A stretch of 64,000 nt of DNA from Pollutibacter soli (lineage in GTDB: Bacteria; Bacteroidota; Bacteroidia; Chitinophagales; Chitinophagaceae), in assembly GCA_029269725.1 (NCBI GenBank), contig JARJHS010000002.1, positions 558,001 through 622,000 of the forward strand, given 5' to 3'. Under the pieces are notes generated by a model that had not been told where the DNA came from, ran no database searches, and saw nothing but the letters and a program-made list of their open reading frames with translations. Every line of letters begins with the position of its first letter. Positions within the stretch are counted from its first letter, which is position 1. Made by a program: the position numbers and the translations under genes. Below are positions 58,176-64,000 of this stretch, piece by piece.

Positions 58176-59129
58176 TCAGACCTGTTTTAGTTTGTATTCA
58201 ACATCAAAGGTTGCCGTATGATCCGGATCAAGAGAAATCAGGCCTATACTATTGTTGAATACATCCGGTGGCGCGCTGAGTGGCTCAATTGAAATAGAAT
58301 CGCGGTCGGGAGGAATATACACCTGGAGAAACGGATATCCTTTGCCCGGATACACTTCCACTTCTTGACCGGTAGTGGGATTTTTTAAGGAACAAACAGG
58401 TTGACCAGCAAAAGCATCGGGTACATAGCAATTATCCAGTACAGTGTCACCTATCTCTTTTCCGTTATACCAACGATCGTCGGCAATGAACCGGCCGGTA
58501 GGTACCAGATCCTCGTTGTATTCAAATTTTTCTTTGGACCGGATAGTCAGCCTGAGAGCATTTACGTTGTCGCCCAACCGGAAATAACAATGCCAGCCGT
58601 CAGCCACCGGTATCGTGACGGGAGAACGGTTATGGATAGCAGTATGCACAGAAAGCACCTTTGACGGACTTAGCCTGTACCTCACAAAACAATCGAATGA
58701 AAACGGGAAACCGGGATCTGTGCCATGATAGGATCTGAGGAGCGTGACTTCGGCGAATTCTGGATGGGCTGATTCTTCAATTACGGAAAAACGTTCGTGA
58801 GCGACCAAGCCATGCATTGCATGTCCGTGAGATGGGTTAGTTTTCAGCTGAAACTGTTGCTCGTGCCAGTGGAATTTGCCATTGGCTATTCTGCAAACAA
58901 AGGGGGTCAGTTTTGCACTTCGGTAAAACTCCTGGCGAGAGGTTTCCCAATCATTTTTACTTTGATAGCCTGCAATAACACCCAATGAATTCTGTCCGTT
59001 GTCAGATCCAAGTCCGTTTAGGATAGCACCGGCTTCGGGAACAATGTCAGCATAACATCGTTCTTCAGAATCTATCAGATGGATGCTATCCCAGCCGTTA
59101 CGATGAAGATGAGAAATGGAGAATCGCAT
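58176..59129 (-). CDS. Aldose 1-epimerase (galactose mutarotase) family protein
   Basis: A 317-residue cytosolic protein of the galactose mutarotase-like fold (YADIVPEAGAILNGL; NPSHGHAMHGLVAHERFSVIEE with the catalytic His; FDCFVRYRLSPSKVLSVHTAIHN; DGWHCYFRLGD). It interconverts alpha and beta sugars; the exact sugar is not visible. It converges with umuC and lies before the exopolysaccharide locus. Confidence 0.88.
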   Translation of the reverse strand: MRFSISHLHRNGWDSIHLIDSEERCYADIVPEAGAILNGLGSDNGQNSLGVIAGYQSKNDWETSRQEFYRSAKLTPFVCRIANGKFHWHEQQFQLKTNPSHGHAMHGLVAHERFSVIEESAHPEFAEVTLLRSYHGTDPGFPFSFDCFVRYRLSPSKVLSVHTAIHNRSPVTIPVADGWHCYFRLGDNVNALRLTIRSKEKFEYNEDLVPTGRFIADDRWYNGKEIGDTVLDNCYVPDAFAGQPVCSLKNPTTGQEVEVYPGKGYPFLQVYIPPDRDSISIEPLSAPPDVFNNSIGLISLDPDHTATFDVEYKLKQV

Positions 59130-59228
59130 GGCCTGAACTTAAGCCATATTTGAGAAACATAAAAAACAAAATAAGAGGAAGGCTATACTAATTACAGTAT
59201 AGTCCGGGCGATTAAGCAACGGGCCGGA

Positions 59229-59348
59229 TTATTCAATACCTGCTTTCTGTTCTTTGCTGTGTTTGTTTACGAAATCATTTAATTCTCTGTGCTGTCTAAA
59301 TGCTTCGTATACCAGTCCTGCGAAAATTCCTACTAAAATGATCCACAT
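59229..59348 (-). CDS. Small single-helix membrane protein, 39 aa
   Basis: A 39-residue frame starting at ATG 59348 and stopping at TAA. An N-terminal hydrophobic helix (MWIILVGIFAGLVYEAF) is followed by a charged soluble tail (RQHRELNDFVNKHSKEQKAG). The hydrophobic-then-charged order suggests a small inner-membrane protein. It lies alone in the 443-bp gap between the mutarotase and FkbM genes. It is too short for certainty, and no function is proposed. The rest of 59130-59572 shows nothing further. Confidence 0.45.
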   Translation of the reverse strand: MWIILVGIFAGLVYEAFRQHRELNDFVNKHSKEQKAGIE

Positions 59349-59572
59349 AAATCGAAATTTTAAGGTTCGGATATGTCTTCTCTATGCATATGACAGGCCA
59401 CAGTCCTTTACGTTTGTTAAAAGAATCAAAATCATTTAAAAAAATTATAGCCGGGTGTTCATACGGATATACGGATAATTTTTGCACACGGTAATTTTCA
59501 TTCATTCATAACCGGATCTATTCATATTTCATTTTTTTAGCCGTTCTTGCAGCTCAAAATTCAATACAGGCT

Positions 59573-60451
59573 ATGGGCCTTAAGAGAACCTTACAATTTA
59601 TCCTGAATCATCCTTTGAATAAGAATAACAAATTGGGTGCATTGACCCGGTTTGTAAAATGGCAAATCCGGGCACGGCTCAATACTGCACCTGTCGTTCA
59701 CCAGTTCACACCAAAGGCAAAAATTTTCGCCAGGAAAGGCCTTGCAGGAGTAACCGGAAATATTTATTGCGGGCTTCACGATTTCGAGGATATGTCTTTT
59801 CTATTGCATTTCCTCAGACGTGGAGACCTGTTCCTGGATATCGGGGCGAATGTGGGCAGTTACACCATCCTCGCATCAGGACATTGTGAAGCGGATTCCA
59901 TTTCCTTTGAACCGGTCCCCGTTACTTATAAGCTGCTGCAGGAAAATGTGCGTCTGAATAAAATGGAGTCACGTGTCACCGCATTAAATGTTGCCGTTGG
60001 ATCTTCTGAGGGTACCATTCCTTTTACGTCATCTTTTGATGCGATTAATCATGTCGCAAAAACCCGGGATGATAAAACTATTGATGTTCCGATTGGTGTG
60101 CTGAATCACCTCATTGGGGAGAGAAATCCCCACCTTGCGAAAATTGATGTGGAAGGGTATGAAACGGAAGTACTCGCAGGTGGAAGCGAAGTGTTATCAA
60201 AACCATCTTTAAAAGCCATTATTATTGAACTCAATGGCGCCGGAGCAAATTTCGGCTATGATGAATCAAAGATTCATGATACATTATTGGGATATGGCTA
60301 CAAACCATTCAGGTATGACCCTTTTGCCCGAACCCTTTTTCCCCTGGACACATTCGGTCATCTCAATACTATCTATATCAAAGACTTACCTTTTGTGACA
60401 GAAAGAATAAAGTCAGCGAAAAAGATAGAAATCCTCGGGCAGGCAATCTGA
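59573..60451 (+). CDS. FkbM-family methyltransferase
   Basis: A 292-residue cytosolic protein. The SAM-binding motif I is LFLDIGANVGSYTILASG (about 84-101); SISFEPVPVTYKLLQENVRLN and the FkbM block AKIDVEGYETEVLAGG follow. The FkbM family methylates sugar hydroxyls of polysaccharides and glycolipids. It lies at the start of an exopolysaccharide locus, which is consistent with that role. Confidence 0.88.
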   Translation: MGLKRTLQFILNHPLNKNNKLGALTRFVKWQIRARLNTAPVVHQFTPKAKIFARKGLAGVTGNIYCGLHDFEDMSFLLHFLRRGDLFLDIGANVGSYTILASGHCEADSISFEPVPVTYKLLQENVRLNKMESRVTALNVAVGSSEGTIPFTSSFDAINHVAKTRDDKTIDVPIGVLNHLIGERNPHLAKIDVEGYETEVLAGGSEVLSKPSLKAIIIELNGAGANFGYDESKIHDTLLGYGYKPFRYDPFARTLFPLDTFGHLNTIYIKDLPFVTERIKSAKKIEILGQAI

Positions 60452-60615
60452 TGAGTAAAAAGGCAGCGTTTTTCGTTTCGAAAAGTGGTGGAAATAAAGC
60501 AAAAAATGTTAAGTATCAACACTTCGTGCAGGAGTTAAATATCTTACTAAACACTAAAATGTGTAATTTGCCCGTTATAGTACTGCTTTAGAAACCAATC
60601 TATTAAAGAGAATTG

Positions 60616-61224
60616 ATGACAACAGACTATTATGTCCACCCTTCTTCTGTGGTGGATAGTGGTGCGCATATTGGAAAAGGCACCAGGATCTGGCATTTCA
60701 GCCACCTAATGCCGGGGGCAAAAGTGGGTGAAAACTGCAATATCGGCCAGAATGTATTTATCGATAATAATGTAATTGTGGGCGATAGGGTGAAGATTCA
60801 GAATAATGTTTCCCTTTACAATGGTGTTTCTATTGAGGATGATGTCTTCCTCGGCCCTTCCATGGTTTTCACGAATGTGATCAATCCCCGAAGCTTTATT
60901 GAAAGGAAGTCGGAGTATAAACTAACGAGTGTTCGAAAAGGTGCCTCTATTGGTGCAAACGCTACGATTGTTTGTGGTGTTGAAATCGGGATGTATGCAT
61001 TTATCGGAGCGGGGACGGTGATATTGAGGGATGTTCCATCTCATGCTCTGATGGTCGGGAACCCTGCAAGACAAAAAGGATGGATGAGTAAAAGTGGAGA
61101 GAAGCTTCAGTTTAACAATGAAAATATTGCCTGGTGCGAAACCGAGCAGGTCAGATATCAGTTAAAGGATAAAGCAGTTTCGGCAGTTACCAGTAGCCTC
61201 GGCTTTGTAAGGGATGACCGGTAA
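60616..61224 (+). CDS. Hexapeptide-repeat N-acetyltransferase (WbpD/WlbB-like)
   Basis: A 202-residue cytosolic protein from the ATG at 60616 ([32 protein letters not shown]). The left-handed beta-helix repeats run from about residue 15 to 165 ([63 protein letters not shown]). The closest resemblance is to UDP-2-acetamido-3-amino-hexuronate N-acetyltransferases of O-antigen and EPS loci. The sugar substrate is not certain. Confidence 0.87.
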   Translation: MTTDYYVHPSSVVDSGAHIGKGTRIWHFSHLMPGAKVGENCNIGQNVFIDNNVIVGDRVKIQNNVSLYNGVSIEDDVFLGPSMVFTNVINPRSFIERKSEYKLTSVRKGASIGANATIVCGVEIGMYAFIGAGTVILRDVPSHALMVGNPARQKGWMSKSGEKLQFNNENIAWCETEQVRYQLKDKAVSAVTSSLGFVRDDR

Positions 61225-61297
61225 AATCATTTTTTTATCCGGTTGGAAGAGATCAATTCATCTACGATCAGATAGGAATCAAAGTAGTATTAAGTTT

Positions 61298-61305
61298 TAT
61301 ATTTG
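61298..61305 (+). promoter_or_regulatory. Candidate -7 box (TATATTTG) of the upxY-led EPS unit
   Basis: A match to TAnnTTTG 168 bp before the ATG of the UpxY-like gene, giving a leader of about 160 nt that contains the stems listed separately. No TTG at -33. Confidence 0.5.
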
Positions 61306-61457
61306 CGGCGCTTTAGCCTGATTCAACCTATTGATTTACCTTCTAATTATCATTAAACTGATTAAAAAAGGAATCGATATGTTCAGGCGCCGTACAGATG
61401 GCAGCATTTTTAGTGACAGTCACCTTACTATTATGTGACTGAGGTGGCGAAGCCATC
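61306..61457 (+). promoter_or_regulatory. Structured leader of the UpxY-like gene
   Basis: Several pairings are possible in the RNA: CGGCGC (61306-61311) with GCGCCG (61387-61392); an outer stem GATGGC (61397-61402) with GCCATC (61452-61457); and inside it CAGTCAC (61417-61423) with GTGACTG (61435-61441), 7 bp with an 11-nt loop. The last stem is 31 nt before the start codon. Nested stems ahead of an antiterminator gene recall recognition elements of NusG paralogues; the function is an inference. Confidence 0.4.
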
Positions 61458-61472
61458 TTTATTACTCAACCG

Positions 61473-61985
61473 ATGGAAAAAGAAAAATACTGGTATGCCG
61501 TTTATACAAAGCCACGTTGGGAGAAGAAAGTTTTCAAACTGCTTCAGCAAAAAAGTATAGAAAGCTATTGCCCGTTAAATAAAGTGAGCAGGAAATGGAG
61601 TGACCGGCTGAAAGTAATAGAGGAGCCTTTGTTTAAATCGTACGTGTTTGTACAGGTTGCCCAGGAAGATTTGCAGAAAGTGAGATACATTGATGGAGTG
61701 CTGAATTTTGTATACTGGCAGAATAAGCCTGCCCGCATTCGGGATGAGGAAATCATGCAGATCAAAAAATTCATGTCCGAATTCGAAGATGTTGAAGTTG
61801 TTGCGCTCGACCTGAAACCTTTTGATGAAGTGATGGTGAACCGTGGAGTACTCATCGGGCAGACGGGGATGATTCAAAAAGTAATGCAGAATTCTGCCGA
61901 AGTAGTACTGGAAAGTCTGGGGTACAAACTGGTAGCCCGATTTGATAAGAAAAGCCTTGCCCCAGTTCATAAAACCAAGATCTGA
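61473..61985 (+). CDS. UpxY/NusG-family transcription antiterminator
   Basis: A 170-residue protein with an NGN domain (about 4-110; YWYAVYTKPRWEKKVFKLLQQKSIESYCPLNKV; LFKSYVFVQV) and a KOW-like C-terminal domain (about 120-165; FDEVMVNRGVLIGQTGMIQKVMQNSAEVVLESLGYKLVARF). This is the domain plan of UpxY and RfaH-type NusG paralogues that stop early termination in polysaccharide operons of Bacteroidota. It stands immediately upstream of the Wza and Wzc-like genes. A promoter-like box and a structured leader precede it. Confidence 0.92.
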   Translation: MEKEKYWYAVYTKPRWEKKVFKLLQQKSIESYCPLNKVSRKWSDRLKVIEEPLFKSYVFVQVAQEDLQKVRYIDGVLNFVYWQNKPARIRDEEIMQIKKFMSEFEDVEVVALDLKPFDEVMVNRGVLIGQTGMIQKVMQNSAEVVLESLGYKLVARFDKKSLAPVHKTKI

Positions 61986-61992
61986 TTCCTAA

Positions 61993-62814
61993 ATGATAAA
62001 GCAAATCCAGTTTTTTAAAAATAGCGTCTCTCCTTCATTCTGTTCTCTTTTACTCATATCTGGTGTCCTGTTTTTTAGCGCCTGTAAAACATCTAAACCT
62101 ATCCCTTATCTGCAGGGCCAGCTCGATTCTTCTGCATATTCAAAATATGTAATTCCGGACCCGATTGTTCAGAAGGGGGATATCCTTTCCATTGTGATTT
62201 ACAGCGACAATATTGAAGCGACAGCAATTTTCAATCAGGCGGGAACTGCTTCTGCGTCGTCTGGAACAGCCTCCGCAATAACCACATCCACCCCTACTTA
62301 CCTCGTAGACAATGATGGCAATATACGTTTGCATGCCATAGGCCTGGTTCACGCTGAAGGACTGACAAAAAAAGAACTTGATTCGACCATTACCAGCAAG
62401 TTGAAAAGTCTGCAGGCGTTATTAAACCCTTACTGCGCTGTACGATTTACAAGTTTCAAGATTACTGTTCTTGGAGAAGTAAATAGCCAGGGTGTATTTA
62501 CCATGGCCAATGAACAGGCTAACGTACTGGAAGCGATCGGGCTGGCTGGAGGAATTACTGATTATGGCAGAAAAGATAATGTATTGATTATGCGTGAAGA
62601 CCAGGGAAAAAGGGAATATGCAAAATTGGACCTTACTCAGGCATCAGCTATAACTTCTCCCTTCTTTTTTCTTAAACAGAATGATGTGTTGATAGTGGAC
62701 GCTGACCCAAGAAAAGAAACAGTTATTGATCAGAAGAACCTCAGAAATCTTACTATCGCTCTAAGTATTATTTCAACTGTTGCATTATTGGCAAACTTAG
62801 CATTGCGATTCTAA
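61993..62814 (+). CDS. Wza-like polysaccharide export lipoprotein
   Basis: A 273-residue protein with a lipoprotein signal (lipobox around SGVLFFSAC, about 26-34), anchored at the outer membrane. The poly_export domain begins at VQKGDILSIVIYSDN. SLBB-like repeats follow (FKITVLGEVNSQGVFTMANEQANVLEAIGLAGG), and the C-terminus is a transmembrane segment (LTIALSIISTVALLANLALRF). It forms the export channel for exopolysaccharide together with the Wzc-like protein encoded 4 bp downstream. Confidence 0.92.
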   Translation: MIKQIQFFKNSVSPSFCSLLLISGVLFFSACKTSKPIPYLQGQLDSSAYSKYVIPDPIVQKGDILSIVIYSDNIEATAIFNQAGTASASSGTASAITTSTPTYLVDNDGNIRLHAIGLVHAEGLTKKELDSTITSKLKSLQALLNPYCAVRFTSFKITVLGEVNSQGVFTMANEQANVLEAIGLAGGITDYGRKDNVLIMREDQGKREYAKLDLTQASAITSPFFFLKQNDVLIVDADPRKETVIDQKNLRNLTIALSIISTVALLANLALRF

Positions 62815-62818
62815 CAAT

Positions 62819-64000
62819 ATGGAAAACGGAATTGAACATATACTCCAGGACAATAAAATAAATTCAAAAATTACCCCAAGGGAGTTTTTGATGCGCTATC
62901 TCCATTTCTTACCATGGATATTATTGTCTCTCGCGATTTCCCTTACAATAGCATTTCTAAACCTGAGATATTCTCCACGAATTTATAATGTAACAGGCAA
63001 TATTCTGATTAAAGATCCCAATGCGTTTGGAGGATCAGGCGGTGGCAAGTTTGATGATATTTTCTTTATGCAACCTGAAAGGAGCCTGAGCGACGAAATT
63101 CAAATCATTCGCTCGCGGAAAATGGCATCCCGTGTTGTAAAAAGCCTGCACATGCAAACAATTTATTATGTGCAGGGAAAAGTGAGATCTTCAATTATCC
63201 ACAGCAGTCAGTGCCCGGTTGAACTTGAAATTATTTACCTGAAAGATTCAACAAAAGGATTTAATCTCCAGATACAGATTCTCGACGATCAGCAATTTAC
63301 TTTTGGCGACCTGAAGTCACCGGTATACTTCGGAAAGGCTTTTGAAGTATCAGCCGGTATTTTCAAAATTAACAGGAAAGATTTTCCCATTGCCTCATAT
63401 ATTGGACCCCCGCTTATTATAAACTGGCAACCTGAAGAAAAAAGAGCGATTGAATTGCTGGGTGCTCTTAAAGTCGGGCTCTCTGTGGACGCAAGTAATA
63501 TTCTGACGTTAAGTTATGAAACTCAAAATCCACGAACAGGTGTCGATGTTGTAAACAAATTTATGGAAGAGTATCGTGAGGCAGGATTTGAAGAAAATAG
63601 ATTGACAGCGAAAGGCACTCTTGATTTTATCAATGACCAGCTTGATTCGGTTCGTCTCAGGTTAAGCCAGGTCGAAGGCAGGTTGATGGGTTTTCGTGAG
63701 AAAAACAGGATTTATAACCCAGAGTTGCAATCCGGCATTGTATTCAGCAAAGTAACGGAGTTCGAAACCAAGGCCACTGAAAACAACGTAAGATTAAAAG
63801 TTTTAGAATACCTGATAAATTATGTTCAGGACAATAAGAATATTTATAAATCTGGTTTAAGTTCTCTGGGTATTGAAGAGCCAACTTTGCAATATCAGAT
63901 TGGTGAATATAACAAGCTGCAGGTACAACGGGAAACGTTACTCAAAACCACACTTGCGTCAAACCCTGCTGTCATCAACATAGAAACAGCTATTCTTAAA
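62819..64000 (+). CDS. Wzc/Wzz-like polysaccharide co-polymerase (3' end cut by window)
   Basis: 394 residues are visible, starting at ATG 62819 (MENGIEHILQDNKINSKITPREFL) 4 bp after the Wza-like gene. A cytoplasmic segment is followed by a first membrane helix (about 35-55; LHFLPWILLSLAISLTIAF). A Wzz domain follows (RYSPRIYNVTGNILIKDPNAFGG...SLSDEIQIIRSRKMASRVVKSL). Next comes a long periplasmic helical stretch (about 265-390; DFINDQLDSVRLRLSQVEGRLMGFREKNRI). The second helix and any tyrosine-kinase domain would lie beyond base 64000. It controls chain length and export of exopolysaccharide. Confidence 0.88.
   Translation, partial: MENGIEHILQDNKINSKITPREFLMRYLHFLPWILLSLAISLTIAFLNLRYSPRIYNVTGNILIKDPNAFGGSGGGKFDDIFFMQPERSLSDEIQIIRSRKMASRVVKSLHMQTIYYVQGKVRSSIIHSSQCPVELEIIYLKDSTKGFNLQIQILDDQQFTFGDLKSPVYFGKAFEVSAGIFKINRKDFPIASYIGPPLIINWQPEEKRAIELLGALKVGLSVDASNILTLSYETQNPRTGVDVVNKFMEEYREAGFEENRLTAKGTLDFINDQLDSVRLRLSQVEGRLMGFREKNRIYNPELQSGIVFSKVTEFETKATENNVRLKVLEYLINYVQDNKNIYKSGLSSLGIEEPTLQYQIGEYNKLQVQRETLLKTTLASNPAVINIETAILK

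Noticed and set aside
59254-59439. Plus-strand 61-aa frame near the EPS locus
   Set aside because: Largely antisense to the more protein-like 39-aa frame; composition unconvincing.

Overview
The window is a stretch of chromosome from a member of the Bacteroidota, most likely a Chitinophagaceae-type soil or freshwater bacterium. The support is gldC, a secreted protein with a type IX secretion C-terminal sorting domain, DUF4290, DUF6089 and DUF2911 family proteins, an UpxY/NusG-like antiterminator at the head of an exopolysaccharide locus, and promoters of the Bacteroidota type (TTG, about 20 bp, TAnnTTTG) ahead of many genes. No rRNA, tRNA, CRISPR array, prophage or plasmid module was seen.

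Layout. 1-6.0 kb: the 3' part of lysS, a divergent Nramp-type transporter, a DUF389 membrane protein and a Gfo/Idh/MocA oxidoreductase. 6.0-14.8 kb: an almost complete haem pathway, hemA-C-D-E-F-B-L-J on the minus strand with overlapping start/stop codons, and hemH diverging from hemA. 14.9-18.4 kb: a fumarylacetoacetate-hydrolase-family enzyme and acetoacetyl-CoA synthetase. 18.4-19.1 kb: a RAYT-type (Y1) transposase with a perfect 36-bp palindrome just upstream; a second identical palindrome lies 26.7 kb away. 19.2-27.4 kb: TIGR02757, yidD, rnpA, rpmH, murI, two ompH/skp genes, bamA and uppS. 27.5-36.8 kb: an FG-GAP/VCBS protein, a DUF6089 protein, nadK, a second BamA-like protein, a CBS protein, a hydrolase, cvpA, yqeY, gldC and a glycosyltransferase. 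37-45.6 kb (plus strand): a T9SS cargo protein, DUF4290, murA (with the Cys-to-Asp active-site variant), gmk, a CorC/HlyC protein, tatC, rpiB and an M28 peptidase. 45.8-53.5 kb: a deoxyhypusine-synthase-like protein, ACP phosphodiesterase, DUF2911, asnB, a cystathionine gamma-synthase-type enzyme, an unknown protein and a NagX-like membrane protein. 53.5-58.2 kb: a DNA-damage and stress neighbourhood with SRAP, tadA, superoxide dismutase, a 2H-phosphoesterase-like protein and a umuD-umuC pair. 58.2-64 kb: aldose epimerase, then the start of an exopolysaccharide locus (FkbM methyltransferase, hexapeptide acetyltransferase, UpxY, Wza-like lipoprotein, Wzc/Wzz-like protein cut by the window end).

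The most unusual items are these. The UmuD homologue lacks both catalytic residues (Ala and Arg replace Ser and Lys) and shares a palindromic operator-like site with a divergent 2H-fold protein that has itself lost its HxT motifs. The RAYT sits beside its likely REP palindrome. A family of intergenic GGCAAAAGGCAGGAGGC-type repeats repeatedly lies directly upstream of TAnnTTTG boxes. tatC has an in-frame coding-like 5' extension without an AUG, and the upxY leader holds nested stems. Everything here was read by eye; no alignment or database search was run.
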